Source: Candidatus Hydrogenedentota bacterium (GTDB taxonomy: Bacteria; Hydrogenedentota; Hydrogenedentia; Hydrogenedentales; JAEUWI01). Taken from it: 64,000 bases of DNA. Positions 42,377 to 52,317 of the stretch are shown here, one piece after another. Position numbers and translations under genes: made by a program. Under the pieces are notes generated by a model, which saw only the letters and a list, made by a program, of their open reading frames with translations, was not told the DNA's origin and did no database searches. Position 1 is the first letter of the stretch; every line of letters begins with the position of its first letter. The stretch spans positions 206,471-270,470 of the forward strand of contig JAHBVV010000004.1 of assembly GCA_019637335.1 (NCBI GenBank), read 5' to 3'.

Positions 42377-43771
42377 GTGGGTTTTCCACTCGTAAGCGAT
42401 ATCCGCCGGCTGAGCCAGCCGCCGCGGCAGTTTCTGGTATTCGGCGCACTCAACGTGTTTACCTGGTTCTCGATCGTGGGGCCGGCGATCGTGCTCTTCG
42501 CGCGGAAGATTGAGATGCCGGCCTCGTGGATCGGCTATCTGATGTCCTTTTTGCCGCTTTCGACGCTCTTGGTGATCGTGACGATACCACTCGTGACGTG
42601 GCTGGGTTCGCGGCGGCTGCTGGTGGTGACCTGGGCGCTCCAGAGCGCGGTGGCGGGGCTCATCTTCTTCGTGCCGTGGGCGCTGAAGGCGGGCGGGCCG
42701 CCGGCGGGCTGGGGCGTGCTGCTGGTGGCGGTGCTGGGGTTCTGTATCGCCCGCGCGGCGGGGATCGGCGGGTGGTTTCCCCTGTTGCACGACATCGTTC
42801 CGGCGCGTGAGCAGAGCCGGTTTTTCAGCACGGAGATGGCGGTGGCGCAGGGCTGCATTGTGGTTGCGACGGTGGCGCAGGCGCTGGTGCTGGGCCGGGA
42901 TCCGAGCGTGGGGCGTTTCCTTTGCATCAACGGGTTCGGGATCGCGGCGGGCTTTGTAAGCGCCTACTGGCTGACGCGGGTGCCGGGTGGGGACCGGGTT
43001 CCGCGCGAGGCGGGCCGGGCGACGAGCAGCTTTCTGGCGTACCGCGCGGCGCTCCAGGACCGGGGCTACCTGCTGTTTGTTTCGACGACGGTGCTGTGCT
43101 TCTCGGGCTTCGCGTGGATCAACGCGAGCGTGGTGCTGTACATGCGCGATATCCTCGGCTTCGCGGACCTGCCGATCATGCTTTCGATGGGCGCGGGGAA
43201 CCTGGGCGTGCTGTTGACGATCCACTCGTGGGGCCGGTTTGCCGATTACAGCGGCACGGGCTACGCGGCGCTGCTTTCGATGCTGGGGCATTCCGTGGCG
43301 GCGCTGTGCTACCTGCTGCTGCCGCCCGGCGCCCCGTGGTCGGTGTGGCTGTTTCCCGTCGTGCTGATCTGCACGACGCTGCTGGGGGCGGCGTACTGGA
43401 CGATTTCGCACCGGTACATGATCAGCCTGGTGGACAAGGTGCACAAGGTGGGCTATACGAACGTGTGGATCGTAGGCACCGCAATCGCGATGGGGCTAAC
43501 CCCGATTGCGACCGGCTATGTAATCGAACATTTTCACCTCTCGGGCTTCCGGATCGCGTTCGCGATTTCCGGCATCGGCGGTATCCTGGCGGGCCTCGCC
43601 AACTTCTGGGTCGTGCATCAACGCAAGCCGTTGCGGCACGCGCTGGACGAGCTGGTGAACCCCATGCTCCCGGTCCGCACCCTGGCGCGCATTGCCTGGG
43701 TGACGGTGGGGCTGCATTCGAGCAACCGCTACGTTCCCCCGGAAGATGAAGACTACCGGGAGGCGGTGTAG
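42377..43771 (+). CDS. MFS transporter, first of a paralogous pair
   Basis: A 464-residue major facilitator with about 12 transmembrane helices. It begins with a GTG preceded by AGGAG. Motifs shared with the next gene include DIRRLSQPPR, GIGGWFPLLHDIVP, SRFFSTEMAVAQ, GNLGVLLTIHSWGR and NPMLPVRTLARIAWVTVGLHSS. The substrate is unknown. The adjacent paralogue and the closely matched ends imply tandem duplication. Confidence 0.85.
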   Translation: MGFPLVSDIRRLSQPPRQFLVFGALNVFTWFSIVGPAIVLFARKIEMPASWIGYLMSFLPLSTLLVIVTIPLVTWLGSRRLLVVTWALQSAVAGLIFFVPWALKAGGPPAGWGVLLVAVLGFCIARAAGIGGWFPLLHDIVPAREQSRFFSTEMAVAQGCIVVATVAQALVLGRDPSVGRFLCINGFGIAAGFVSAYWLTRVPGGDRVPREAGRATSSFLAYRAALQDRGYLLFVSTTVLCFSGFAWINASVVLYMRDILGFADLPIMLSMGAGNLGVLLTIHSWGRFADYSGTGYAALLSMLGHSVAALCYLLLPPGAPWSVWLFPVVLICTTLLGAAYWTISHRYMISLVDKVHKVGYTNVWIVGTAIAMGLTPIATGYVIEHFHLSGFRIAFAISGIGGILAGLANFWVVHQRKPLRHALDELVNPMLPVRTLARIAWVTVGLHSSNRYVPPEDEDYREAV

Positions 43772-43826
43772 CGCCCGGGGAGTGGCCGCCGGGGGCCGGC
43801 GCCCGTGTATTCAAGGAGAACCCGCG

Positions 43827-45206
43827 TTGGGTATACCGATTCTCAGTGATTTTCGAAGGCTCAGCCAGCCGCCCCGGCGGTTTCTGGTGTTCAGCACGTT
43901 CAACGTGCTGTCGTGGTTTTCGCTGGTCGGGCCGGTGGTGGTGCTGTTTGGCCGGACGATCGACATGCCGGCCTCCTGGGTGGGGTTCCTGCTTTCGTTC
44001 ATGCCGCTGTCCATGCTGCTGGTGATGGCGACGATCCCGCTCGTGACGCGCTTCGGGCCGAAGAAGCTGATGATCGCGACGTGGATCGGGCGCAATCTGG
44101 CGGCGTCGCTGGTGTTCCTCATCCCCTGGGCGCTGAGCGCACACGGCCCGCGGGCGGCGTGGATCGTGCTGCTGGCGGCGGTGCTGAGCTTCTGCCTGGT
44201 GCGCGCGGCGGGGGTGGGCGGCTGGTTCCCGTGGCTACACGAAGTGGTTCCGGACGAGGAGCAGAATACGTTTTTCAGCACGGAGACGGCGCTGGCGCAG
44301 CTCTGTATCGTTGCCGTGACGCTCGGGCAGGCGGCGATCCTGGGCCGGAGCCCGGGGGTGGGGCACTTCATGGTGATCTACGCGTTCGGGATCGCGGCGG
44401 GCCTGATCAGCGCGGGGTGGCTGTCGCGCGTTCCGGGCGGGCGCGCCACCTACAACCCGGAGTTCCCGCAGAACAGTTTCACGTCGTACTCCGCGGCCTG
44501 GGCGGACAAGCCCTATATGCGCTTCGTGACGACCACCGGGCTCTGTTATATGTGCCTGACGTGGGTTAACGCCAGCATCGTGCTGTACATGCGCGACCAG
44601 CTCGGATTCACGGATCTGAAGATCATGCTGATCCTGTCCGCGGGCAACCTGGGCGTCCTCCTGACGATCCACTACTGGGGCCGCTACGCGGAGCAGATGG
44701 GCACGGGATACGCGGCGCTTCTGGCGATTGTGGGGCATTCCGCGGGCGCGCTCGCCTATCTGCTGATGCCGCCGGACGCCGCGTGGACGCGCTGGGTGCT
44801 GCCGCCGGCCTATGTGGCGACGAACCTGCTCGGCGTGGCGTACTGGACGCTGACGCACCGGCATATGATCCGCGTGGTGGACGAGACGCACAAGGTGGGC
44901 TATACGAACATGTGGATCCTGGGCACGGCGCTTTCGCTGGGCTTCACGCCCATCCTGGCGGGCCAGGTTATCGAGCACCTGCACCTGGCCGGGTTCCGGA
45001 TCGCCTTTATCATTGCGGGCGCGGGCGGCCTGATTTTCGCCATTGCCAACTACTGGGAAGCGCACCTGGGCAAGCGGTGGCACGGGGCGCTGAACGAATT
45101 GATCAACCCGATGCTGCCGGTGATCACCCTGGCCCGGATCGCGTGGGTAACGGTCGGTCTCCATGCCAGCAGCCGCCCGGACAAGGAATCCGCGGATCGG
45201 GAGTAG
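43827..45206 (+). CDS. MFS transporter, second of a paralogous pair
   Basis: A 459-residue paralogue of the preceding gene (DFRRLSQPPR, GVGGWFPWLHEVVP, NTFFSTETALAQ, GNLGVLLTIHYWGR, NPMLPVITLARIAWVTVGLHAS). The start is a TTG at 43827 with AAGGAGAA 8 bases upstream; a longer frame reaches into the previous gene and is rejected. Only 55 bp separate the two genes, so they are probably one operon and may form a heteromer or handle related substrates. Confidence 0.85.
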   Translation: MGIPILSDFRRLSQPPRRFLVFSTFNVLSWFSLVGPVVVLFGRTIDMPASWVGFLLSFMPLSMLLVMATIPLVTRFGPKKLMIATWIGRNLAASLVFLIPWALSAHGPRAAWIVLLAAVLSFCLVRAAGVGGWFPWLHEVVPDEEQNTFFSTETALAQLCIVAVTLGQAAILGRSPGVGHFMVIYAFGIAAGLISAGWLSRVPGGRATYNPEFPQNSFTSYSAAWADKPYMRFVTTTGLCYMCLTWVNASIVLYMRDQLGFTDLKIMLILSAGNLGVLLTIHYWGRYAEQMGTGYAALLAIVGHSAGALAYLLMPPDAAWTRWVLPPAYVATNLLGVAYWTLTHRHMIRVVDETHKVGYTNMWILGTALSLGFTPILAGQVIEHLHLAGFRIAFIIAGAGGLIFAIANYWEAHLGKRWHGALNELINPMLPVITLARIAWVTVGLHASSRPDKESADRE

Positions 45207-45279
45207 CGGCCTGTTGCGCGGGGAATGGGGCCGGCGGTAGGATTGATGCGGCGCCGCATCGCGCCGGAGTCCGCCGCGT

Positions 45280-46302
45280 ATGGCCGCAACACCGAGGGAA
45301 CTGGTCTATCAGACACTGCGCCGGGAATCGCCCCGGCGCGCGCCCCGGCAATTGTGGACGCTGCCGTGGGCGGAGCTTTATCATCCGGGCGAACTGGCGG
45401 CCATCCGGGCGGACTACCCCGACGACATCGAGGGCGCGCCGCCGTGCCTGCGTTCGCCGGTCGTTACCGACGGCGACCCCTACACCCCCGGCCGGTATCG
45501 CGACGAGTGGGGGTGCGTCTTCGAAAACATCCAGGCGGGACTGATCGGCGAGGTGAAGGCCCCGTTGATCCGCGACTGGGCAGCGGATGCGGAAAAAGTG
45601 CGCCTGCCCCGGGAGTGGCTGACGGTGGACCGGGACGCGGCGAACCGGTTTTGCGCGGAGACCGATCGCTTTGTACACGGGGCGTGTTGCCCGCGGCCCT
45701 TTGAACAGTTGCAATTCCTGCGCGGCACGGCGGACCTGTACATGGATCTGCTGGCCCCGCCGCCCGCGATGGAGGCCCTGATGCGGGCGATGCACGAAAT
45801 CTACTGCGCGCAACTGGAGGCCTGGGCGCGCACCGACGTGGACGCGCTGAATTTCATGGACGACTGGGGCGCGCAGGACCGCCTGCTGATTCATCCCGAT
45901 CTCTGGCGCGCGATCTTTCTGCCGCTCTACCGGGACTACGTCCAGATCGCGCACGGTGCGGGCAAAAAGATCTTCATGCATTCCGACGGGCATATCCTGG
46001 CGATTTTGCCCGACTTGATCGAACTGGGGGTGGACGCAATCAATTCCCAACTCTTCTGCATGGGGATCGATGCGCTGACGCCCTTCGCCGGCCGGATCAC
46101 GTTCTGGGGCGAGATCGACCGGCAGCAGTTGTTGCCCGGCCCCGACGCCGGCGCGGTGGCGGACGCCGTGAAAGCGGTTCACGGGGCGCTCTGGCGGGAT
46201 GGGGGCTGCATCGCGCAGTGCGAGTTCGGGCCGGCGGCCCGCCCGGAGAATGTCCGGGCCGTGTTTGCGACGTGGGACGCGCTGGCCCGGGAAAGAGGCT
46301 GA
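45280..46302 (+). CDS. Uroporphyrinogen decarboxylase-family protein
   Basis: A 340-residue UroD/MtaA-type TIM barrel. Family features are [52 protein letters not shown] and a closing [11 protein letters not shown]. True HemE residues for haem synthesis are not evident. It resembles the wider group containing corrinoid methyltransferases and uncharacterised planctomycete paralogues. It follows the MFS pair by 73 bp and may work with it, but the reaction is unknown. Confidence 0.78.
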   Translation: MAATPRELVYQTLRRESPRRAPRQLWTLPWAELYHPGELAAIRADYPDDIEGAPPCLRSPVVTDGDPYTPGRYRDEWGCVFENIQAGLIGEVKAPLIRDWAADAEKVRLPREWLTVDRDAANRFCAETDRFVHGACCPRPFEQLQFLRGTADLYMDLLAPPPAMEALMRAMHEIYCAQLEAWARTDVDALNFMDDWGAQDRLLIHPDLWRAIFLPLYRDYVQIAHGAGKKIFMHSDGHILAILPDLIELGVDAINSQLFCMGIDALTPFAGRITFWGEIDRQQLLPGPDAGAVADAVKAVHGALWRDGGCIAQCEFGPAARPENVRAVFATWDALARERG

Positions 46303-46460
46303 GCGGGCGCCGATTTGCCGGTAATTTGACCCGATCTCGGGCGGCGCCGGATAATACCGGGCGTGATTCCGGTCGTTTTCCGCCGCGGCCGGCCCGTCCA
46401 ATCTCGATCCGTAACCACGCGCGCGCCCCCGCCGCATTTCCACGCCATGAAAGAGACCCG

Positions 46461-48170
46461 ATGACGCCATCCGCCAGCCCCGAGAAATCCGAGGAGCGCA
46501 AAGTCTCCAATTTCATCCGCAATATCATTGAGCAGGATATTGCGGAGGGCAAGAACGGGGGCCAGGTGGTCACGCGCTTTCCCCCGGAGCCCAATGGCTA
46601 CCTGCACATCGGGCACGCGAAGTCGATCTGCCTGAATTTCGGCCTGGCGGAGCGCTACAACGGCGTGTGCCACCTGCGCTTTGACGACACGAACCCGACC
46701 AGGGAAGAGGACGAGTACGTGCAGTCGATCAAGGAGGATGTGCGGTGGCTCGGCTTCGACTGGGGCGAGCACGAGTACTACGCGTCGGACTATTTCGACC
46801 AGCTTCACGCGTGGGCCATCAAGCTCATCGAAGAGGGCAAGGCCTTTGTCTGCGATTTGAGCAACGAGGAAATGCGGGAGTATCGCGGGACACTGACCGA
46901 ACCGGGCCGCAACAGCCCGTACCGAGACCGGTTGGTGGATGAGAACCTGGATCTCTTTGCGCGGATGGCGGCGGGTGAGTTTGACGAGGGGGCGAAGGTA
47001 TTGCGGGCGAAGATCGATATGGCCGCGCCGAACTTAAACCTGCGGGATCCGGTGATGTACCGTATTCTGAAGGCGGACCACCACCGCACGGGCAGCAAGT
47101 GGAAGATCTACCCGATGTACGATTTCACCCACGGGCAGTCCGACTCGATCGAGGGCATTACGCACTCGATCTGCACGCTGGAATTCGAGGATCACCGCCC
47201 GCTCTACGACTGGTATATTCGCGCCCTGGGCATCCACCACCCCCAGCAGATCGAATTTGCGCGGCTGAACCTGAGCTACACCATGATGAGCAAGCGCAAC
47301 CTGCTCACGCTGGTGCAGGGCAATTATGTGAACGGCTGGGACGACCCGCGCATGCCCACGATCTGCGGGCTGCGCCGCCGGGGCTTCCCGCCGCGCGCCG
47401 TCCGTAATTTCTGCGAGGCGGTGGGCGTGGCTAAGGCGGACAGCACGGTGGACTATGCGTGGCTGGAGCATTTTGTGCGCGAGGAATTGAATCGGACCGC
47501 GCCGCGCTATATGGCGGTGGTGAACCCGATGAAGGTCGTCATCGAGAACTACCCCGAGGGCCAGGAGGAGCGGTTGGAGGCGGTGAACAACCCCGAGGAT
47601 CCCGAGGCCGGGACGCGGGAGGTGCCCTTCTCGCGGGTGCTGTACATCGAGCGGGACGATTTCATGGAAGACCCGCCGAAGAAGTTCTTCCGGCTGGCCC
47701 CGGGCCGCGAAGTGCGCCTGCGCTATGCGTATTTCGTCACGTGCACGGAGGTGGTTCGCGACCCCGCCACCGGCGAGGTCGTTGAGTTGCGCTGCACCTA
47801 TGATCCCGCCACGCGCGGCGGGGACGCCCCGGACGGGCGCAAGGTGAAAGCCACGTTGCACTGGGTGTCCGCGGCGCACGCGGTTTCCGCCGAGGTCCGC
47901 AACTACGACCAGCTCTTCACGAAGGAAAATCCGAACCGGGGCCGCCAGGGCCAGCACTGGACCACGAATATCAATCCGGACAGCCTCGAAGTGCGGGTGG
48001 ACTGCCCGGTTGAGCCCGCGCTGGCCCAGGTTGCGCCGGGGGATCGCGTACAGTTCGAGCGGCTGGGTTACTACTGCGCGGACAGCCGGGACCATGCGCC
48101 TGGCGCGCCCGTGTTCAACCGCACGGCGACCCTGAAGGATACCTGGGCCAAGGAGCAGGCGAAGGGCTGA
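46461..48170 (+). CDS. glnS: Glutaminyl-tRNA synthetase
   Basis: A 569-residue class I synthetase charging tRNA-Gln. The HIGH motif appears as [12 protein letters not shown] and the KMSKS loop as [36 protein letters not shown] and the two C-terminal beta-barrels for the anticodon are typical of GlnRS rather than GluRS. The presence of GlnRS implies direct charging. The ATG at 46461 is chosen by homology. A five-codon frame (MKETR) at 46447 ends in a TGA that overlaps this start (ATGA). Confidence 0.95.
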   Translation: MTPSASPEKSEERKVSNFIRNIIEQDIAEGKNGGQVVTRFPPEPNGYLHIGHAKSICLNFGLAERYNGVCHLRFDDTNPTREEDEYVQSIKEDVRWLGFDWGEHEYYASDYFDQLHAWAIKLIEEGKAFVCDLSNEEMREYRGTLTEPGRNSPYRDRLVDENLDLFARMAAGEFDEGAKVLRAKIDMAAPNLNLRDPVMYRILKADHHRTGSKWKIYPMYDFTHGQSDSIEGITHSICTLEFEDHRPLYDWYIRALGIHHPQQIEFARLNLSYTMMSKRNLLTLVQGNYVNGWDDPRMPTICGLRRRGFPPRAVRNFCEAVGVAKADSTVDYAWLEHFVREELNRTAPRYMAVVNPMKVVIENYPEGQEERLEAVNNPEDPEAGTREVPFSRVLYIERDDFMEDPPKKFFRLAPGREVRLRYAYFVTCTEVVRDPATGEVVELRCTYDPATRGGDAPDGRKVKATLHWVSAAHAVSAEVRNYDQLFTKENPNRGRQGQHWTTNINPDSLEVRVDCPVEPALAQVAPGDRVQFERLGYYCADSRDHAPGAPVFNRTATLKDTWAKEQAKG

Positions 48171-48245
48171 GGGGCGGGCATTGCTGGCCGCTGAACTTCC
48201 GGCGGCGAACATGCTACGCTTCGGGCAATCAGGAGCGCGCTGCCC

Positions 48246-48710
48246 GTGGCCCATTCATCGGATTTTTCGCTTCTCCCGGACCCGCCGTCCGCCCTGGCGT
48301 ACGGCGATGTCGCGTTGCGCCTGGCGGATGTCGTGCCGCCCGACGTGTCGCGCGGCTTTCTTCCCTATTACCACTTCCGCATCCTCACAGCGGTCGGCAT
48401 TGACGCGGGGCACATCAACCTGCGCGTCGGCGACGCCGAACGCGTGCGCTACGTGGGCCACGTGGGGTTTATGGTCGATCCCGCGCACCGGGGCCATGGC
48501 TATGCGCGCCAGGCCTGCCTAGCCCTGGCCCCCTGCGTCCGGCGATTCATGGCCTCGGCGCTCCTCACCTGCGATCCCGACAATGCGGCGTCGCGCCAGA
48601 CGATCGAGCGGTTGGGCGCGCGGTTTCTCGACGAGGTGGCCATCCCGCCCGACGAATCGCCCAATCTGAAGGGCGCCACCGCGAAACGCCGATACCTGTG
48701 GACGCCCTGA
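48246..48710 (+). CDS. GNAT family N-acetyltransferase
   Basis: A 154-residue acetyltransferase. The acetyl-CoA pyrophosphate loop is RGHGYARQA (the R/Q-x-x-G-x-G/A motif), preceded by the strand VGHVGFMVDP and followed by CDPDNAASRQTIERLGARF, the usual C-terminal GNAT helix and strand. It resembles ElaA/RimJ-type single-domain enzymes. The substrate is unknown. The start is GTG at 48246. It follows glnS by 75 bp. Confidence 0.82.
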   Translation: MAHSSDFSLLPDPPSALAYGDVALRLADVVPPDVSRGFLPYYHFRILTAVGIDAGHINLRVGDAERVRYVGHVGFMVDPAHRGHGYARQACLALAPCVRRFMASALLTCDPDNAASRQTIERLGARFLDEVAIPPDESPNLKGATAKRRYLWTP

Positions 48711-48802
48711 GCGCGCCCCGGCGGGCGGGTTGCGGAGCTTGATCCAGGGCCGCGCCGCCGCTATCGTTTAGGGTGCAGTGAGACTTGACGAGGAGTGGTC
48801 GT

Positions 48803-49711
48803 GTGGCAAAGCGGCACGGGCAGGGTGTGACCGAGGAACAACTGGCGTCGTACGAGCAGCAGTGCGCGGCGCTGGGCGAGGTTTGGCGTCGGCTGGGGGC
48901 GTTGCTCCAGGCCGCGCAGTCATCCGGCGGCGGCCGTGAATCGCTTGAGGCGGAGTACCTGGCGATCCGCAGCGCGCTGGCCTGCGACTTTCCGATCCTG
49001 ACCTACTGGCGCCAGGGCGGGTACGGCCTGACGGCGGGCATCAACCGGCTTACGGCGGGGGCTCCTACTCTGGAGGACCTGGCCGGGAGCGGGCGCGCCG
49101 CAGAGGGGTGGCGCGGTGTGCGGCAATCCCTGGACCGTATCGAGGCGGCGCTGCTGGAAGCGCGGCGGGCGCTGGCGGCTGGGCGTCCGGCGGCGTTGCC
49201 CCCGGAGCTGATCCAGCACGACACGCCGGTGGCGTTCCCCGTGCGGCGGATACTCCGGGCGGCGGGGATTGTGGCGGCGGTGCTTTTGGCGCTGGGGACG
49301 GCCTATTTCCTTCGGAATTTCCTGGGGGTCTGGGCGCCGGGCGCGGGCGAGGGCCTGGCCGTGACGGAGGGTATGAGCGACGAGGAGCAGATCGACGCGG
49401 TGCTGCGGACGATGTCCCGGGCCTTCGAGGAAAACAGCGTGGACCTGTTCATGACGTTGATCGCAAACGATTTCCGGGATGAAAAGGGGAATGGCCGGCG
49501 CGCGCTCCGGGTGGCGCTGCAGGCGGTAAAGGAATCGGGGGTGTTCGGGCAGGTGCGGCTGGATACGTCGCGGATGCGGATCACGCCTCGGGGGGATGTG
49601 CTGGATGTGCGGCCGCTGTATATCGAGACGCCGGACGATCGTATTACCATTCACGTGGGCTTTCGCCCGTACCGCGGGAAGCTGCTGATCGCGACGGGCA
49701 GCAGTACGTGA
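48803..49711 (+). CDS. Membrane-anchored protein, NTF2-like C-terminus
   Basis: No named family is recognised. The 302-residue product has a helical cytoplasmic N-terminal half (Gln/Ala-rich, EEQLASYEQQCAALGEVWRRL) and one transmembrane segment at about 151-172. The outer domain (about 195-300) has the pattern of NTF2/SnoaL-like folds (DAVLRTMSRAFEENSVDLFMTLI, RMRITPRGDVLDVRPLYIE). The GTG at 48803 has AGGAG 7 bases upstream. It sits between a GNAT and an FHA-GAF gene, with 85 bp to the latter, suggesting an envelope signalling unit. Confidence 0.55.
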   Translation: MAKRHGQGVTEEQLASYEQQCAALGEVWRRLGALLQAAQSSGGGRESLEAEYLAIRSALACDFPILTYWRQGGYGLTAGINRLTAGAPTLEDLAGSGRAAEGWRGVRQSLDRIEAALLEARRALAAGRPAALPPELIQHDTPVAFPVRRILRAAGIVAAVLLALGTAYFLRNFLGVWAPGAGEGLAVTEGMSDEEQIDAVLRTMSRAFEENSVDLFMTLIANDFRDEKGNGRRALRVALQAVKESGVFGQVRLDTSRMRITPRGDVLDVRPLYIETPDDRITIHVGFRPYRGKLLIATGSST

Positions 49712-49796
49712 CGTGGTACAATTACGCGCGCGGCCTCGGGCGATCGTGGCGCCCCGGCGCGCGCCCGATCCCGAAAGAAACGACAAGGCAAGACGT

Positions 49797-50696
49797 ATGT
49801 ACCGGTTGCGGCGGACCAAAGGCGAGACCGAGGGCGAGTGCTGGCCCATCGGCGCCGCCTCGATATTCATCGGCCGGAGCGGCCAGTGCGATATCACGGT
49901 CCACGATCCGACGGTGTCCCGCCGTCACTGCGAGATCTATCTTCAGAACGGCGCGGTGCACCTGCGCGATCTCGGCAGCAGCAACCTGACGCTGGTGAAC
50001 GGCCAGCCGGTGAAGAACACGCCGATCGGGCCGGGCAACCGGATCACGGTGGGCACGGCGCATTTCGTGTTGGAGGAAGCGGCCAACGGGTCGGCGGAGC
50101 CGGAAGAGCCGGCGGAGGCCGCGGGGCGCCGGTCGCTGGCGGTTGACCGGAGCATGTTCGTGGACGAGAGCCGTCTGGAGGAGGTGCGGGCGCTCGGCCC
50201 GCGCGGGGTGGATGCGTTGAGCCGCCTGTTCCGGCTGGCGCGCGTGCTCAGCGAGACGCAGACTATCCAGGAGATCGCCATGCTGCTGCACGAGACGCTG
50301 GGCATCGCGTTTGAACCCGAAACCTGCTGGCTCGCGCGCTATATCGAAGAGCGCGGCACGCTGACCTTCTTCAATGCCGCGGGCGAGATTGTGGACGCGC
50401 CGGAAGACGCCCCCCGGAAGATTATCGAGGCGGCCTTCTTCCGGCGGAGCGGGCTGCTGTGGCCGGCCGAGGCGGAGGGCGTCACACAGGCGCTGGCCGC
50501 GGCGCCGCTGGTGACCCCGGAGAAGCGCGTGGGCATTGTCGTGCTGCGGAGCCAGCCGGACCAGTGGTTCAGCGACGAGGATCTGGAGCTGCTCTGCGCG
50601 ATGGCGCACACGGCGGCGCCCTTCGTGAAGGCGATGGAGCGCGCCGAACAGACGCAGCTTTCCCTCAGCAAGCTCCGCAAGCAGTGGGGCCTGTAG
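49797..50696 (+). CDS. FHA-GAF domain signalling protein
   Basis: A 299-residue protein. The FHA domain (about 15-95) has IGRSGQCDI, VSRRHCEIY and LGSSNLTLVNG, the phosphothreonine-binding signature. A linker follows, then a GAF-like domain (about 140-290: LARVLSETQTIQEIAMLLHETLG, GIVVLRSQPDQWFSDEDLELLCAMAHTAAP). FHA-GAF proteins commonly precede sigma54 activator or cyclase domains; here neither is attached, so it may act as an adaptor. ATG at 49797 with AAGG upstream. It converges on a sulfatase gene with 12 bp between. Confidence 0.85.
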   Translation: MYRLRRTKGETEGECWPIGAASIFIGRSGQCDITVHDPTVSRRHCEIYLQNGAVHLRDLGSSNLTLVNGQPVKNTPIGPGNRITVGTAHFVLEEAANGSAEPEEPAEAAGRRSLAVDRSMFVDESRLEEVRALGPRGVDALSRLFRLARVLSETQTIQEIAMLLHETLGIAFEPETCWLARYIEERGTLTFFNAAGEIVDAPEDAPRKIIEAAFFRRSGLLWPAEAEGVTQALAAAPLVTPEKRVGIVVLRSQPDQWFSDEDLELLCAMAHTAAPFVKAMERAEQTQLSLSKLRKQWGL

Positions 50697-50708
50697 CGGC
50701 GCGCATGC

Positions 50709-52097
50709 TCAGGGGCGGGTGTAGCCGCGTATCGCCTCGGTCCAGTCATCGCCTTCTTCGACAACCTCCCGGTGCAGGCCGAGGAGTGCGCGCCGCATGG
50801 CTTCCAGGCGGTCGGGTTCCGACGACGCCAGATCGTGGCGCTGGCCGATGTCCTGGCGGAGGTTGTAGAGCTCGAAGCGCGCCGGGACGGCCGTCTTGAT
50901 GAAGGGCATGTCCTCCGCCGCGAGCCAGTGCGTGCGCTGGGGAACCGGATCGTCGATGAAGCCCACGATGCCCCAGTCGCCGTCGCGCAGGGCAATCTGG
51001 GGGCTGGTCCGGTAGAAGAACCAGAAGAGCGGCGTCTGGCGCTGTAGCGGCTGGCCCTGGAAGGCCGGGAGCAGGCTCGTCCCATCGATCCGCCGGTCCG
51101 CGGGCGGTTCCACACCGGTGATCGCGCAGAGTGTCGGGAGCAGATCCACCACGCCGGCGGGTTCGCCGGAGGTCGCGCCGGCGGGGATATGTCCGGGCCA
51201 TCGGAACACGCCCGGCACGCGGATGCCGCCCTCCCAGACGTCCGATTTCTTGCCGCGCAAGGGGCCCTGGGAACCCTCGCGCCAGGGGCCGTTGTCCGAC
51301 GCGAACACGACGACGGTGTTGGCGGCGGCCCCAAAATGGTCAAGGGTGTCGAGAATGCGCCCGATGGCGCGGTCGAGATTGGCGATATTCGCCGCGTATT
51401 CCGGGTGCTCGTGGCCCGCCGCGCGGTATTCCGCGACGAGGTCGGGCGGCGACGCGATCTTCTGGTGCGGCTCGTGGAAGGCGACATAGGCCAGGAAGGG
51501 CGGGGCGTCCGGGGCGCGGCCTTCGAGCCAGCGAATGGCCTCGGCGGCGACCAGATCGCAGGAGTAGCCCTCCAGCACGCCGAGCGGCTCACCGTTGCGG
51601 TAGAAGTTGTCCGGGTTTCGGTGCGAAGGCTCGGCGTTGTTGCGCGTGCAGAAGGTGTAGTCGAAACCGTAGGCGGCGGGCGCGGGCTGGCTCGGGCCGT
51701 CCAGGGCGCTCAGGTGCCATTTGCCGAAGAGCCCGGTGGCGTAGCCGGCGTTTTTCAGGAGGCGCGCCAGCGTGATCTCGTCCGGGGGCAAGTGCATGCC
51801 GTGATCGGGCGGGATGTAGCTGTAAACGCCCGTGCGCGGCGCGATCCGGCCGGTCAGCAGCGCCGCGCGCGAGGCGGAGCAGTTGGGGTGGCCCGCGTAA
51901 AAATCGGTGAAGCGCATGCCCTCCGCCGCGAGCCGGTCGACGTTCGGGGTCTTGATCGCGCTGCCGTAGCACCCGATATCGCCGTAACCGAGATCGTCGG
52001 CGAAGAGGATCAGGATGTTCGGCGGCGCTTCCGCCGGCGACGGCGGCGCGGCGAGGACGGCGAGCAAAAACAATGGGGTGTAACGGAGGCGAAACAT
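50709..52097 (-). CDS. Secreted S1-family sulfatase (CxAxR type)
   Basis: A 462-residue sulfatase with a signal peptide (about 1-22), metal site LFADDLGYGD, and formylglycine motif CSASR with Cys73. The Pro usual in CxPxR is Ala, an accepted variant. GLFGKWHLS and VVFASDNGPW follow. It is likely an exo- or endo-sulfatase on polysaccharide. GAGG lies 9 bases before the ATG at 52097; longer upstream frames are out of context. It is divergent from the GYF/RDD operon. Confidence 0.92.
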   Translation of the reverse strand: MFRLRYTPLFLLAVLAAPPSPAEAPPNILILFADDLGYGDIGCYGSAIKTPNVDRLAAEGMRFTDFYAGHPNCSASRAALLTGRIAPRTGVYSYIPPDHGMHLPPDEITLARLLKNAGYATGLFGKWHLSALDGPSQPAPAAYGFDYTFCTRNNAEPSHRNPDNFYRNGEPLGVLEGYSCDLVAAEAIRWLEGRAPDAPPFLAYVAFHEPHQKIASPPDLVAEYRAAGHEHPEYAANIANLDRAIGRILDTLDHFGAAANTVVVFASDNGPWREGSQGPLRGKKSDVWEGGIRVPGVFRWPGHIPAGATSGEPAGVVDLLPTLCAITGVEPPADRRIDGTSLLPAFQGQPLQRQTPLFWFFYRTSPQIALRDGDWGIVGFIDDPVPQRTHWLAAEDMPFIKTAVPARFELYNLRQDIGQRHDLASSEPDRLEAMRRALLGLHREVVEEGDDWTEAIRGYTRP

Positions 52098-52317
52098 GGC
52101 GGAGGTCCTCGGCTGCGGCGACCACGACATTATGAACGAGGCGGGAGGCGGCGGACCAGTTTCGGAACCGGCCCCGGATGTTGTGGCGGCGGGGCGGGAT
52201 GCGCCGCGCGCGGGGACGGATCGCGCCGTTGGAACCGCGCGCGGGCGGTGTGCTGTAATGGCGTCGGCTCCGCGGGGAGACAATCGACGCAGGAACCCAA
52301 ACGAGGAGGGCAGTAAC

